Positions 29,465 through 39,929 of a DNA stretch of 64,000 nucleotides are shown one piece after another. The first letter of the stretch is position 1, and each line of letters begins with the position of its first letter. Below the pieces are notes generated by a model, which was given only the letters and a program-made list of their open reading frames with translations, searched no databases and was not told the DNA's origin. Position numbers and translations under genes: made by a program. Origin of the DNA: Stenotrophomonas humi (GTDB lineage: Bacteria; Pseudomonadota; Gammaproteobacteria; Xanthomonadales; Xanthomonadaceae); the NCBI RefSeq assembly GCF_001431415.1, contig NZ_LDJI01000006.1, forward strand, positions 124,001 through 188,000, in the 5' to 3' direction.

Positions 29465-30370
29465 ATGGATGTGAGCATGAACGTTCGATTCGGTGCACTC
29501 GGCGTTGCAGGTGTGCTGCTGCTGGCAGCGCCGGTGTGGGCGTCAGCGGCGGTCTCCAATGGCAGCGTGGCGTCGGTGCGGCAGCAGGTGGAAAGCAGCA
29601 TGCTGGTAGGGGGCGACGTCCACATCGAACAGGATGGGACGGTATCGGGGGTGGTCCTCCGTCAGGAGGAAAAGCTGCCCGAGGGCGTGGTGAAGCTGGT
29701 GCGCGACACCGCGTTGCAGTGGCGCTTCGAGCCGATCGTGGTGGATGGCAGGACAGTCAAGGCGATCGCGCCGATGAGCCTGCGTGTGGTGGCACGGAAG
29801 GTCGAAGGTGGCAGTTATGAGGTCAGCCTGCGCGGCGTGAGTTTCCAGAAGAGCGAAACCACCGATCCGCATGCGGTCACCGCCATGGAGATGGCACCGC
29901 CGCGCTATCCGGAGCTGGCCTACCAATCCGGTGCCACCGGGGATGTCTACCTGCTGGTGAAGGTCGGCAGTGACGGCAAGGTCGAAGACGCATTCGCCGA
30001 ACAGGTGAACCTGACCTTCCTCAGCCGCGAAGCCGATCAACGGCGCTTCCGCGAAGTGTTGGCCAAGAGTGCGGTGTCCGCCGCAAAGCGCTGGACATTC
30101 CGTGTCCCCACGGCAGGGGAGGAAGCCACGCAGCCGTACTGGAACGTGCGTGTGCCGGTCAGCTACGCCATCCAGCTGGCTGGCGGATCGCAGCGCCCCG
30201 AAACATATGGACGCTGGCGCAGCTATGTTGCCGGCCCCCGCGAGCGGGCACCCTGGCGTAGTGAATCGCAGGAAGCGGGCTCGGCACCGGATACGCTGGC
30301 CGAAGGTGGTGTCTACATGGCCGACCGCAACACCGGACCACGACTGCTGACCCCGTTGCAGGGCGGCTGA
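29465..30370 (+). CDS. Exported TonB-C-terminal-domain protein
   Basis: 301 residues. A cleavable signal peptide (FGALGVAGVLLLAAPVWASAA) is followed by an N-terminal region with repeated features of TonB-like domains (VHIEQDGTVSGVVLRQEEKLPEGVVKLVRDTALQWRFEP). A clear TonB C-terminal domain follows (MEMAPPRYPELAYQSGATGDVYLLVKVGSDGKVEDAFAEQVNL ... AAKRWTFRVP). There is no retained N-terminal transmembrane anchor or Pro-rich spanning region, so it cannot be a classical energy transducer. A second ATG lies four codons in (29477). It ends at a bidirectional terminator. The role is unknown. Confidence 0.83.
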   Translation: MDVSMNVRFGALGVAGVLLLAAPVWASAAVSNGSVASVRQQVESSMLVGGDVHIEQDGTVSGVVLRQEEKLPEGVVKLVRDTALQWRFEPIVVDGRTVKAIAPMSLRVVARKVEGGSYEVSLRGVSFQKSETTDPHAVTAMEMAPPRYPELAYQSGATGDVYLLVKVGSDGKVEDAFAEQVNLTFLSREADQRRFREVLAKSAVSAAKRWTFRVPTAGEEATQPYWNVRVPVSYAIQLAGGSQRPETYGRWRSYVAGPRERAPWRSESQEAGSAPDTLAEGGVYMADRNTGPRLLTPLQGG

Positions 30371-30406
30371 TGGCGCAACCACTTCCACAGCGGCACCAGC
30401 AAACAA

Positions 30407-30433
30407 AAAGCCCCGCATTTGCGGGGCTTTCTG
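30407..30433. terminator. Bidirectional rho-independent terminator
   Basis: Perfect stem AAAGCCCCGC / GCGGGGCTTT with loop ATTT, between the convergent TonB-C protein and rho genes. Confidence 0.88.
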
Positions 30434-30457
30434 GTGAAGCGGATTCCGGTGGAGGAA

Positions 30458-32227
30458 TCAGCGCTTCATCGAACCGAAGAACTCGTCGTTGGACTTGGTG
30501 TTCTTCATCTTGTCGAGCAGGAACTCCATCGCGGCGATTTCGTCCATCGGGTGCAGCAGCTTGCGCAGGATCCAGATCTTCTGCAGCAGCTCCGGTTCGA
30601 TCAGCAGGTCTTCGCGGCGGGTGCCGGAACGGTTGATGTCGATGGCCGGGTACACGCGTTTCTCGGTGATGCGGCGGTTCAAATGCACTTCGCTGTTGCC
30701 GGTGCCCTTGAATTCCTCGTAGATCACCTCGTCCATCTTCGAGCCGGTTTCAACCAGCGCGGTGGCGATGATGGTCAGCGAGCCACCTTCTTCAACGTTG
30801 CGTGCCGCACCGAAGAAACGCTTCGGGCGGTGCAGGGCGTTGGCGTCGACACCACCGGTCAGCACCTTGCCGGAGCTGGGCACCACGTTGTTGTAGGCGC
30901 GGGCCAGGCGGGTGATCGAGTCGAGCAGGATCACCACGTCCTTCTTGTGCTCGACCAGGCGCTTGGCACGCTCGATCACCATTTCGGCGACCTGCACGTG
31001 GCGCGCGGCGGGCTCGTCGAAGGTCGAGGAGACCACTTCGCCGCGCACGGTGCGCTGCATTTCGGTCACTTCTTCCGGGCGCTCATCCACCAGCAGCACG
31101 ATCATGTGCACTTCCGGATGGTTGGTGGTGATGGCAGTCGCGATCTGCTGCATCATCATCGTCTTGCCGGCCTTCGGCGGCGAGACGATCAGTGCGCGCT
31201 GGCCCTTACCCTGCGGTGCCATCAGGTCGAGGATACGGCCGGTGATGTCTTCCGAGGAGCCGTTGCCGCGCTCAAGCGTGAAGCGCTTGCGCGGGAACAG
31301 CGGGGTCAGGTTTTCGAACAGCACCTTGTTCTTCGACGCTTCGATCGGCTCACCGTTGATGGTGTCCACGATCGACAGCGCGAAGTAGCGCTCGCCATCC
31401 TTCGGGAAGCGGATGCGGCCGGACAGGTGGTCGCCGGTACGCAGGTTGAAACGGCGGATCTGGCTGGGCGAGATGTAGGTGTCGTCCGGGCCGGCCAGGT
31501 AGCTGGCTTCAAATGCGCGCAGGAAGCCGAAACCGTCCGGCAGGATTTCCAGTACACCGTCGGCGGCGACGCCGTCACCATGACGGGTCAGCACCTTCAG
31601 CAGCGCGAAGATCACGTCCTGCTTGCGGGCGCGGGCCACGCCTTCGGAAATCTGCAGCTGCTCGGCGATTTCCAGCAGCTTCTGTGCCGGCATGCGCTTG
31701 AGGTCGCTCAGCGAGTAGACCGGGAAGCCTTCCGGGACGCCCGGCATGACGCGGGGCACGTGGGTTTCGTTGCCGCCGTCGTTGGGCATGCCGTTGTCGT
31801 CGCGGGGGCGGCCGTTGCGGTCGCGGTCGCGGCGATTACGGAAGCGATCACGGCGGTTGCCCTGGCCTTGACCTTGACCTTGACCCTGACCTTGGCCTTG
31901 ATTCTGTTGGTTGTGACGCTGCTGGTTGCCGCCCTCAGCGCGCCCTTCACCGCCTTCCTGCTGGCCTTCATAGGCGTTGCCGGAAGCGGCCGGGGCATCA
32001 TTGCCACCCGACGAAGCGGGGGCCTGGGCTGCCGGCGCCGCACTTTCAGCGGCAGGAGCGGGGGCAGGAGCGGGAGCTGCGGCCTGCAAAGGCAGCGACG
32101 GCTGGGCCGGTGCGCTGGCGGTGCTGCTGTCAGCGACCTCTGCGGTCTTGGCAACGCGCGGCTTGCGCACGCGCTTCTCGACGGGCGCGTCGGCGCTCCC
32201 GATTTCGGAAGGAGTGTTCTCGGACAA
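30458..32227 (-). CDS. rho: Transcription termination factor Rho (extended N-terminus)
   Basis: 589 residues against 419 in E. coli. The first ~170 residues are an extension: Ala/Pro-rich, then a Gly/Gln segment (QGQGQGQG...) and an Arg/Asp/Asn-rich basic patch ([17 protein letters not shown]). The canonical Rho follows: [19 protein letters not shown], the RNA-binding cold-shock domain ([36 protein letters not shown]), the P-loop [11 protein letters not shown], the Walker B region [14 protein letters not shown] and the Q/R-loop regions. The start is TTG with GAGAGGA 9 nt upstream. The order rho, trxA and divergent rhlB matches the classical neighbourhood. Confidence 0.96.
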   Translation of the reverse strand: MSENTPSEIGSADAPVEKRVRKPRVAKTAEVADSSTASAPAQPSLPLQAAAPAPAPAPAAESAAPAAQAPASSGGNDAPAASGNAYEGQQEGGEGRAEGGNQQRHNQQNQGQGQGQGQGQGQGNRRDRFRNRRDRDRNGRPRDDNGMPNDGGNETHVPRVMPGVPEGFPVYSLSDLKRMPAQKLLEIAEQLQISEGVARARKQDVIFALLKVLTRHGDGVAADGVLEILPDGFGFLRAFEASYLAGPDDTYISPSQIRRFNLRTGDHLSGRIRFPKDGERYFALSIVDTINGEPIEASKNKVLFENLTPLFPRKRFTLERGNGSSEDITGRILDLMAPQGKGQRALIVSPPKAGKTMMMQQIATAITTNHPEVHMIVLLVDERPEEVTEMQRTVRGEVVSSTFDEPAARHVQVAEMVIERAKRLVEHKKDVVILLDSITRLARAYNNVVPSSGKVLTGGVDANALHRPKRFFGAARNVEEGGSLTIIATALVETGSKMDEVIYEEFKGTGNSEVHLNRRITEKRVYPAIDINRSGTRREDLLIEPELLQKIWILRKLLHPMDEIAAMEFLLDKMKNTKSNDEFFGSMKR

Positions 32228-32459
32228 GTGCTTGATTCCTCTCGCTAAGACGTGCGAGCGCCCTGTGGGCGGCGAACTGGTTGGGAATGATCCGGTCGAG
32301 AACCCGGCCGGAGGGTGCGGCAGGCGAAAGCTGCCGGATGCAGCGACACTAACACCGCCACGCGCGGGGCCGCAAGATGGCGGGGGAACCTTGTTGGGCC
32401 GCCGTATGGCGGGCCCGGAAGGGCCGGCGGCAGAGTGGCCGCCGGACCATGCCAGTCGA

Positions 32460-32789
32460 TCAGGCCAGGGCCTTGTCGATCATCTGGCTCAGCTGACCCT
32501 TGCCGACAGCACCGATCTGGGTGGCCTGGATCTGGCCATCCTTGAACAGCAGCAGCATCGGAATCGAGCGCACGTGGTACTTCACCGCGGTGGCGCGGTT
32601 CTCGTCCACATTGAGCTTGGCGATCTTCAGCTTGCCCTGGTAGGCCTCGGCCAATTCGTCCAGAACGGGGGAGATCATCTTGCACGGGCCGCACCATTCA
32701 GCCCAGAAATCCACCAGGACCGGTTCGCCGGACTGCAGGACGGCGCTATCGAAGTCGGCGTCGCCGACGTGTAAAACCTTATCGCTCAC
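32460..32789 (-). CDS. trxA: Thioredoxin
   Basis: 109 residues, a single thioredoxin domain with the active site [10 protein letters not shown] (about residues 28-37), cis-proline loop [13 protein letters not shown] and C-terminal helix [10 protein letters not shown]. Cytoplasmic disulfide reductant. The start is GTG with AGGAG 8 nt upstream, giving MSDKVLHV as in E. coli. rho lies downstream on the same strand (230 bp), and rhlB is divergent. Confidence 0.97.
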   Translation of the reverse strand: MSDKVLHVGDADFDSAVLQSGEPVLVDFWAEWCGPCKMISPVLDELAEAYQGKLKIAKLNVDENRATAVKYHVRSIPMLLLFKDGQIQATQIGAVGKGQLSQMIDKALA

Positions 32790-32985
32790 TTGGAGTCTCC
32801 TGGTGCAATGCGACTGCCCATGCCGGGTTGACGGCCGCATTGCGGTAAACTGGGGCATTGCGCGGACAAAAGGGTACAGCCCAACGTCGCGCGACCCGGC
32901 GCAGGGGCCGCAGTGTGCGACGGTGCCCGTATCGATGCAAGCCGCCCGGCCACTCTGGCTGCCCGGCACTACAAAGACAGAATAA

Positions 32986-34653
32986 ATGAGCGACAAACCG
33001 CTGACTGATGTGACCTTTTCCTCCTTCGAACTGCAGCCAAGTCTGGTGGCAGGCCTTGAAGGAGCCGGTTTCACCCGCTGTACCCCGATCCAGGCGCTGA
33101 CCCTGCCGGTGGCGTTGCCGGGTGGCGATGTTGCCGGCCAGGCGCAGACCGGTACCGGCAAGACGCTGGCGTTCCTGGTGGCGGTGGTCAACCGACTGCT
33201 GACCCGCCCGGCGCTGGCCGACCGCAAGCCGGAAGATCCGCGCGCCCTGATCCTGGCGCCCACCCGTGAGCTGGCCATCCAGATCCACAAGGATGCGATG
33301 AAGTTCACCTCCGAGACCGGCCTGCGTTTTGCGCTGGTCTACGGTGGCGTGGATTACGACAAGCAGCGCGAGATCCTGCAGCAGGGCGTGGACGTGATCA
33401 TCGCCACGCCGGGCCGCCTGATCGACTACGTCAAGCAGCACAAGGTGGTTTCGCTGCATGCCTGCGAAATCTGCGTGCTGGACGAAGCCGACCGCATGTT
33501 CGACCTGGGCTTCATCAAGGACATCCGCTTCCTGCTGCGTCGCATGCCCGAGCGCGGCACGCGTCAGACGCTGCTGTTCAGCGCCACCCTCAGCCACCGC
33601 GTGCTGGAGCTGGCCTACGAGCACATGAACGAGCCGCAGAAGCTGGTGGTGGAGACCGAAAACATCACCGCCGACCGTGTGCGCCAGCGCATCTACTTCC
33701 CGGCTGACGAAGAGAAGCTGCCGCTGCTGCTGGGCCTGCTGTCGCGCAGCGAAGGCGCCCGCACCATGGTGTTCGTCAATACCAAGGTGTTCGTCGAGCG
33801 CGTTGCACGTGCGCTGGAAAGGGCTGGTTACCGGGTTGGCGTGCTGTCCGGCGACGTGCCGCAGAAGAAGCGCGAGAGCCTGCTCAACCGCTTCCAGAAG
33901 GGCCAGCTGGAAGTGCTGGTCGCCACCGATGTGGCCGCCCGCGGCCTGCACATCGACGGCATCAAGTACGTCTACAACTACGACCTGCCGTTCGACGCCG
34001 AAGACTACGTGCACCGCATCGGTCGTACCGCGCGTCTGGGCGAAGAAGGTGATGCGATCAGCTTCGCCTGCGAACGCTACGCGATGAGCCTGCCGGACAT
34101 CGAGGCCTACATCGAACAGAAGATCCCGGTGGAGCCGGTGACCGCCGAACTGCTGACCTCGCTGCCGCGTGCAGAGCGCGCGCCGGTGGAAGGCGACGAC
34201 GTGGATGAAGACGCCGGCGAAAGCGTGGGCACGATCTTCCGCGAAGCACGTGAGCAGAAGGCCGCCGATGAGGCGCGTCGTGGCGGTGGCCGCGGTGGCA
34301 AGCCGGGCGCAAGCCGCAGCGGCGAACGCGGTGCCGATGGCAAGCCGCGTCGTGAGCGCAAGCCGCGTGTGGAAGGCGAGCATGCCGCTACTCCTGCCGC
34401 GCCGAAGCCGCCGCGTCCTGCCGCCGATGCCCCGTCTGCCGCTGGCAGCGCGGCCGTCGAAGGCGAGCGCGCACCGCGCAAGCGTCGCCGTCGTCGTCAT
34501 GGCCGCCCGGTGGAAGGCGCCGAAGGCACAACCGCAACGGCGGTGAACAACGCACCGGTGCAGGTACAGGCCAAGTCGATGCGCGGCAACGACAACGACT
34601 CGTTCCTGACCCGTCTGGGCCGCAAGATCCGCCGGATGCTTTCCGGTAGCTGA
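32986..34653 (+). CDS. rhlB: ATP-dependent RNA helicase RhlB
   Basis: 555 residues. DEAD-box core: Q-motif [13 protein letters not shown], motif I AQTGTGKT, motif [15 protein letters not shown], motif III SAT, motif [24 protein letters not shown] and [11 protein letters not shown]. RhlB unwinds structured RNA in the degradosome. After about residue 400 there is an extended Arg/Gly/Pro/Ala-rich basic tail ([18 protein letters not shown]...), longer than in E. coli and ending in KIRRMLSGS. Divergent from trxA, as in other gammaproteobacteria. TACAAA ends 10 bp before the ATG, so the leader is very short. Confidence 0.95.
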   Translation: MSDKPLTDVTFSSFELQPSLVAGLEGAGFTRCTPIQALTLPVALPGGDVAGQAQTGTGKTLAFLVAVVNRLLTRPALADRKPEDPRALILAPTRELAIQIHKDAMKFTSETGLRFALVYGGVDYDKQREILQQGVDVIIATPGRLIDYVKQHKVVSLHACEICVLDEADRMFDLGFIKDIRFLLRRMPERGTRQTLLFSATLSHRVLELAYEHMNEPQKLVVETENITADRVRQRIYFPADEEKLPLLLGLLSRSEGARTMVFVNTKVFVERVARALERAGYRVGVLSGDVPQKKRESLLNRFQKGQLEVLVATDVAARGLHIDGIKYVYNYDLPFDAEDYVHRIGRTARLGEEGDAISFACERYAMSLPDIEAYIEQKIPVEPVTAELLTSLPRAERAPVEGDDVDEDAGESVGTIFREAREQKAADEARRGGGRGGKPGASRSGERGADGKPRRERKPRVEGEHAATPAAPKPPRPAADAPSAAGSAAVEGERAPRKRRRRRHGRPVEGAEGTTATAVNNAPVQVQAKSMRGNDNDSFLTRLGRKIRRMLSGS

Positions 34654-34690
34654 TCGGCTTTCGAGCCAAAGCCGGGTCTGCTTCTGAAGT

Positions 34691-34720
34691 ACCCTTCTCC
34701 CGCATTGCGGGAGAAGGGGG
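34691..34720. repeat. Dispersed CCTTCTCCCGC palindrome
   Basis: CCCTTCTCCCGC-ATT-GCGGGAGAAGGGG hairpin 38 bp after the rhlB stop; a member of the family also seen at 43046 and 58861. Confidence 0.7.
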
Positions 34721-35037
34721 CCCGCAGGGGCGGATGCGAGGGCTTTGAGCCCTTGTTCCTGGCGGTTCTCCCTCGCGCATCAAGGTGCGCTTCGATGGTG
34801 TGAGGGACGGTTCTCACGGCATGCGCCGTAACGCGGTGAAGCGGTAAAGCGGTAAAGCCCCCTCGTCCGTCTCTTTGGGGCACTTCGCTCCGCGCCCCCG
34901 GTCACGCACCGCGTGCGGGGCGTTCAGTGAGGGATGCGCCAATGGCTCGTGAGCTGCATGCCTTTACCCCGCAGGCGAGAGCCGCCGCCGGTTTGGTCTC
35001 GGCGAACGCATCTCCCCGCACCCCGCTCGCGCTCCGG

Positions 35038-35043
35038 CATAAT
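35038..35043 (+). promoter_or_regulatory. Candidate -10 element giving a leaderless ftsE mRNA
   Basis: CATAAT ends 7 bp before the ftsE ATG, and no Shine-Dalgarno is present (CGGCGGC). The geometry matches that at queF and glnE. Confidence 0.4.
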
Positions 35044-35050
35044 CGGCGGC

Positions 35051-35737
35051 ATGAGCGTCCTGCGTTTTGACAATGTCAGCAAACAATATGCCGGTGGCCA
35101 TCAGGCACTGGTGGATGTCAGCTTTGAGGTGGCCGCGGGCGAGATGCTGTTCGTCACCGGCCATTCGGGGGCGGGTAAAAGCACGCTGCTGAAGCTGATC
35201 CACCTGAGCGAGCGCCCCACCCGAGGCGCCGTCATGTTCGGGGAACGCAACCTGCTCAAGGTGCGTGGCGGCAAGGTCGCCCTGCATCGCCGCGAGGTCG
35301 GCGCCGTCTATCAGGATCATCGTCTGCTGGTGGATCGCACCATCGGCGAGAACGTCGCGCTGCCGCTGATCCTGCGTGGCGACCGCCGCGCCGATACCGG
35401 CAAGCGCGTGCGTTCGGTGCTGGAACGGGTCGGGCTGGGCCACCGCGAGAAGGCGCTGCCCACGGAGTTGTCAGCCGGTGAGCAGCAGCGCGTCGGCATT
35501 GCCCGTGCGATCGTGGCCGAGCCCAGGCTGCTGGTGGCCGACGAGCCAACCGGCAACCTCGATCCGACCCTGGCGGCGGAGATCATGTCGCTGTTCGCCG
35601 AGCTGCCTTCGCGCGGCACCAGCGTGCTGGTGGTCAGCCACGACCTCGCGCTGATCAAGCAGATGCGCAAGCGCGTGTTGATCCTGGATCACGGCAAGTT
35701 GGCCGATGACATCTCGCCACACGAACTGGCCGAGTGA
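35051..35737 (+). CDS. ftsE: Cell division ATP-binding protein FtsE
   Basis: 228 residues, ABC ATPase. Walker A GHSGAGKST, signature LSAGEQQRVGIARA (G to E at the usual LSGGQ end, common in FtsE), Walker B LLVADEPTG and H-loop VVSHD. With FtsX it couples septal-ring signals to periplasmic murein hydrolase activation. ftsX starts 9 bp after its stop. Confidence 0.96.
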   Translation: MSVLRFDNVSKQYAGGHQALVDVSFEVAAGEMLFVTGHSGAGKSTLLKLIHLSERPTRGAVMFGERNLLKVRGGKVALHRREVGAVYQDHRLLVDRTIGENVALPLILRGDRRADTGKRVRSVLERVGLGHREKALPTELSAGEQQRVGIARAIVAEPRLLVADEPTGNLDPTLAAEIMSLFAELPSRGTSVLVVSHDLALIKQMRKRVLILDHGKLADDISPHELAE

Positions 35738-35746
35738 GCGAGCACG

Positions 35747-36694
35747 ATGAGTAAAACCGCAAATACCGAAGCCGCTACGCCGTCGCGCCTGGGCACCTGG
35801 ATCAACCATCACCTGCACAGCGTGGTCTTCAGCCTCGGCCGCGCGCTGCGCAAGCCGTGGGCGACCGTGTTGACCGTGGCGGTGATGGCGCTGGCGCTGG
35901 CATTGCCGCTGGGTTTGTCCATCGCGTTGGACAACCTCAAGCATTTCGCCGGCAGCGTGCAGCAGTCGCGTGACATCAACCTGTTCCTGAAGCCGGAGCT
36001 GGATGCCGCCGCCGCGCAGGACATCGCCACCACCCTGCGTGCCCGCGCCGACATCGCCGAGGTGGTGCTGCGTACGCCGGAAGAAGGGTTGGCCGAGCTG
36101 CGTCAGAGCGCCGGGTTGGGCGAGGCCATCGATGCGTTGGGTGACAACCCGCTGCCCACCCTGTTGATCGTCACCCCGGCCGACGGCGATGACGCCGCGC
36201 TGGCAGCGTCGCTCGAAGCCCTGCCGCAAACCGATCTGGTGCAGCACGACGCACTGTGGCGCAAACGCCTGGATGGCTGGCTGGCCTTCGGGGCGCGCCT
36301 GGTGCAGGTGCTGTCGGTGCTGCTGGGCCTGGGGGCCGCGCTGGTGGTTGGCAACACCGTTCGCCTGGATATCCAGGCCCGTCGCGAAGAAATCGGTGTG
36401 CTGCAGCTGCTGGGCGCCAGCGACGGCTTCATCCGTCGTCCGTTCATCTACCTTGGTGCGTGGTACGGCCTGGCGGCGGGCGCATTGGCGCTGGGCCTGA
36501 TCGGCATCTGCGGGTTTGCGTTGCGGCCGCCGTTGGCCACGTTGTCCCAGAGTTATGGCAGCCCGTTCGTCCTGCACGGGCTCGATCTGTTTCATTCTTC
36601 GATGGTGCTGGTTGCCACGACGATCCTGGGTTGGTTGGGGGCATGGCTGGTGACGGGCCATTTCCTCCGGCAGACTCGCCCGACCGAAACCTGA
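35747..36694 (+). CDS. ftsX: Cell division permease FtsX
   Basis: 315 residues. The cytoplasmic N-terminus is followed by TM1 (WATVLTVAVMALALALPLGLSIAL), a large periplasmic loop (residues ~65-185, RDINLFLKPELDAAAAQDIATTL ... LIVTPADG), then three further TM segments (VLSVLLGLGAALVVGNTVRL, YLGAWYGLAAGALALGLIGIC, MVLVATTILGWLGAWLVTGH). RREEIGVLQLLGASDGFIRRPFIYLG is the FtsX/MacB-type coupling motif. It pairs with FtsE upstream. Confidence 0.95.
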   Translation: MSKTANTEAATPSRLGTWINHHLHSVVFSLGRALRKPWATVLTVAVMALALALPLGLSIALDNLKHFAGSVQQSRDINLFLKPELDAAAAQDIATTLRARADIAEVVLRTPEEGLAELRQSAGLGEAIDALGDNPLPTLLIVTPADGDDAALAASLEALPQTDLVQHDALWRKRLDGWLAFGARLVQVLSVLLGLGAALVVGNTVRLDIQARREEIGVLQLLGASDGFIRRPFIYLGAWYGLAAGALALGLIGICGFALRPPLATLSQSYGSPFVLHGLDLFHSSMVLVATTILGWLGAWLVTGHFLRQTRPTET

Positions 36695-36701
36695 GGCCGG
36701 C

Positions 36702-37544
36702 ATGTCCACGCAAGAGCTCAAGCATCTGATCAGCGACGCACCCCGTGTGATGGTGGTCGATGGTTCCAAACTGGTGCGCCGCCTGATCAACGACGTGCTC
36801 AAGCGCGAACTGCCCGACGTGGAAGTGGTCGGCTGCGCCAGCATCGAAGAAGCCCGGGAAGCACTCGCCGCTGGTCCGGTGCATCTGGTCACCACCTCGT
36901 TGGCATTGCCCGATGGGGATGGTCTGGCCCTGGCGCGCAGCGTGCGCGAGGCTGCCGGGCAGGCCTATGTCCCGGTGATCGTGGTGTCCGGCGATGCCCA
37001 GCAGCACCTGGAGCAGCGCCGCTTCACCGAGTACGTCACTGATTATTTCGACAAGGCACTGGGCCACGAGGCACTGGCTGCCTTCATCCGTGGCTATGTG
37101 CAGCCTGAGCCGGTGACCGACGCCACCGTGTTGTATGTCGAGGACAGCCGCGTGGTGGCTGAAGCCACCAAGCGCATGCTGGAGCGGCACAATCTGCATG
37201 TCGTGCATGTGCTCACCGCCGAGGATGCGTTCTCGCTGCTCACCGCCGAATCGCTGGGGCGCACTACGCGCGAAGTGGATCTGGTGCTGACCGACGTGAC
37301 CTTGAAAGGCGAGTTGAGCGGTCGTGACGTGGTTGAACGCATCCGCATTGATTTCGGCTACGGCAAGCGCCGCCTGCCGGTGCTGGTGATGACCGGTGAC
37401 GGCAACCCGCACAACCAGTCTGCGTTGCTGCAGGCCGGCGCCAATGATCTGGTGCAGAAGCCCATCGAAGAACGCCTGCTGGTGACCAAGGTGCTGTTCC
37501 AGCTGCGGCTGGCACGCCTGTCACAGCCGGCGGTCACGCTGTGA
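36702..37544 (+). CDS. Tandem-receiver response regulator (no output domain)
   Basis: 280 residues with two receiver domains. The first (residues ~15-130) keeps VVDGSK and the Lys in YFDKAL, but the phosphoacceptor position is Ser ([14 protein letters not shown]), so it should not be phosphorylated in the normal way. The second (residues ~140-275) keeps VEDSR, Asp in [17 protein letters not shown] and Lys in LVQKPI, so it looks active. There is no DNA-binding, GGDEF or EAL domain. It starts 7 bp after ftsX and overlaps ung by 4 bp (GTGA), so it may be co-transcribed with both. The partner kinase is unknown. Confidence 0.88.
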   Translation: MSTQELKHLISDAPRVMVVDGSKLVRRLINDVLKRELPDVEVVGCASIEEAREALAAGPVHLVTTSLALPDGDGLALARSVREAAGQAYVPVIVVSGDAQQHLEQRRFTEYVTDYFDKALGHEALAAFIRGYVQPEPVTDATVLYVEDSRVVAEATKRMLERHNLHVVHVLTAEDAFSLLTAESLGRTTREVDLVLTDVTLKGELSGRDVVERIRIDFGYGKRRLPVLVMTGDGNPHNQSALLQAGANDLVQKPIEERLLVTKVLFQLRLARLSQPAVTL

Positions 37545-38260
37545 CTCGGGACGACGTACCGCAGATCCAGCTGGAACCCAGTTGGAAGGCCCACATCGGC
37601 GATTGGCTGTTGCGCCAGGACATGCGTGAGCTGTCGGCGTTCCTGCGCCAGCGCAAGGCTGCCGGTGCGCAGGTGTTCCCGCCCGGGCCGCAGATTTTTG
37701 CCGCGTTCGACGCGACGCCGTTCGAGCAGGTGAAGGTGGTGATCCTGGGCCAGGACCCGTACCACGGCCAAGGCCAGGCACATGGTTTGAGTTTCTCGGT
37801 GCCGCCGGGTGTAGCGGTGCCACCGTCGCTGCTCAACATCTACAAAGAGATGGAAACCGACCTGGGCATCCCGCGTGCGGACCACGGTTGTCTGATTCCC
37901 TGGGCCCGGCAAGGTGTGCTGCTGCTCAACGCGGTGCTGACCGTGGAAGAGGGCAAGGCTGGCGCCCATCAGGGCCGGGGCTGGGAAGGCTTCACCGACC
38001 ATGTGGTGGATGTGCTCAACCGTGAGCGCGAAGGCTTGGTGTTCCTGCTGTGGGGTGCTTATGCCCAGCAGAAGGGCAAGGTCATCGACACCCGCCGCCA
38101 CCGCGTGCTGAAAGCCCCGCATCCATCGCCGTTGTCGGCGCACCGGGGCTTCATGGGCTGCCGTCATTTTTCGCAGGTCAACGACTACCTGCAGCGGCGA
38201 GGGCAGGCCCCCATCGACTGGCGGCTGCCTGGGCGTGCGGCGCTGGCTACCGGCGGCTGA
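37541..38260 (+). CDS. ung: Uracil-DNA glycosylase
   Basis: 239 residues, family 1 UDG. Motif [20 protein letters not shown] with the catalytic Asp and motif [22 protein letters not shown] are intact. It removes uracil from DNA at the start of base-excision repair. The start is GTG overlapping the preceding stop (GTGA), indicating coupling to the tandem-receiver gene. Confidence 0.96.
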   Translation: MTRDDVPQIQLEPSWKAHIGDWLLRQDMRELSAFLRQRKAAGAQVFPPGPQIFAAFDATPFEQVKVVILGQDPYHGQGQAHGLSFSVPPGVAVPPSLLNIYKEMETDLGIPRADHGCLIPWARQGVLLLNAVLTVEEGKAGAHQGRGWEGFTDHVVDVLNREREGLVFLLWGAYAQQKGKVIDTRRHRVLKAPHPSPLSAHRGFMGCRHFSQVNDYLQRRGQAPIDWRLPGRAALATGG

Positions 38261-38386
38261 ACCCGGTTGATCCTTGTCATATGCGTGCGACACGGGGTTT
38301 GCTACGTTAGGGGTTCTGATTGAGTGTCATTGTTTCTGTCGCCCATTCATATTCAAAAGCGGGTTTTGCGACAAAAACAGAACACT

Positions 38387-38414
38387 GGAACTTTTTCTGT
38401 ACTGGTCAGTCCAA
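38387..38414 (+). promoter_or_regulatory. Sigma-E-like promoter for rpoH
   Basis: GGAACTT (38387-38393), 16-bp spacer, TCCAA (38410-38414), matching the RpoE consensus GGAACTT-N16-TCnAA. It lies 27 bp upstream of the rpoH ATG. TAAGAT at 38428-38433 could be the -10 of a second, housekeeping start. Confidence 0.6.
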
Positions 38415-38441
38415 TAGCCCGGACTGCTAAGATGAGATCCT

Positions 38442-39317
<876 letters not shown>

Positions 39318-39344
39318 TCAAGGCGCGGTGCTGGTGATATGCAG

Positions 39345-39371
39345 AGGCCCGGGGAAACCCGGGCCTTTTTG
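39345..39371 (+). terminator. Rho-independent terminator after rpoH
   Basis: Stem GGCCCGGG / CCCGGGCC with loop GAAA and a following T5 run, 28 bp after the stop. Confidence 0.88.
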
Positions 39372-39494
39372 TATGTGTGGTATTGCCGCCGACACCTGCA
39401 GTGCCCGGGCCGTGCCCGCTGGAACGCTTGCGAGGCATGGCTGTGCGCCGCGGCTGGGTGTAGATTTTCCCGCATCCGCGACGTGGAGACGACG

Positions 39495-39896
39495 ATGAAA
39501 GGCAGCTGTCTGTGTGGTGCGATTGAAGTGGTAGCCGGTGAGCATTCCGAGATCGGGTTGTGTCACTGCAGCATGTGCCGGCGCTGGTCCGGTGGCCCGC
39601 TGTTTGCCGTGCATTGTGATGACAAGGTGCAGGTCAGCGGCGACACGCTCAAGGCCTACCGCTCATCGGAGTGGGCGGAACGGGCGTTCTGCAGCGAATG
39701 CGGTACGCATCTGTATTACCGGCTGGTGCCGGACGGTGAGTACTACGTCTCCGCCGGCTTGTTCCAGGGCCACGAGTTCAAACTGGCCAGCCAGATCTTC
39801 ATTGATGAAAAGCCGCCGTTCTACGCGTTGGCCAACGACACGCCGACGATGACCGGCAAGCAGGTGTTCGAGCAGTTTGCCGTCGGCGACAACTGA
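39495..39896 (+). CDS. GFA family (CENP-V/glutathione-dependent formaldehyde-activating-like) protein
   Basis: 133 residues. The zinc-binding cysteine pattern is complete: SCLCGAIEV near the N-terminus, LCHCSMCRRWSGGPLFAV, and FCSECGTHLYY. GFA proteins were named for S-hydroxymethylglutathione formation, but most members have no proven substrate. The ATG has GTGGAGA about 7 nt upstream; the longer upstream frame crosses the rpoH terminator and is rejected. It is convergent with ndh. Confidence 0.9.
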   Translation: MKGSCLCGAIEVVAGEHSEIGLCHCSMCRRWSGGPLFAVHCDDKVQVSGDTLKAYRSSEWAERAFCSECGTHLYYRLVPDGEYYVSAGLFQGHEFKLASQIFIDEKPPFYALANDTPTMTGKQVFEQFAVGDN

Positions 39897-39929
39897 GCCG
39901 CCGACGGCGAGGGAGTCACGATGCCGGCG

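Larger units (their letters stand above)
34654..35050. other. Intergenic region between rhlB and ftsE
   Basis: About 400 bp without a supported gene. It holds a copy of the dispersed palindrome (34691-34720), a short direct repeat (AGCGGTAAAGCGGTAAAG near 34841-34857) and the ftsE promoter at its right end. Confidence 0.55.
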
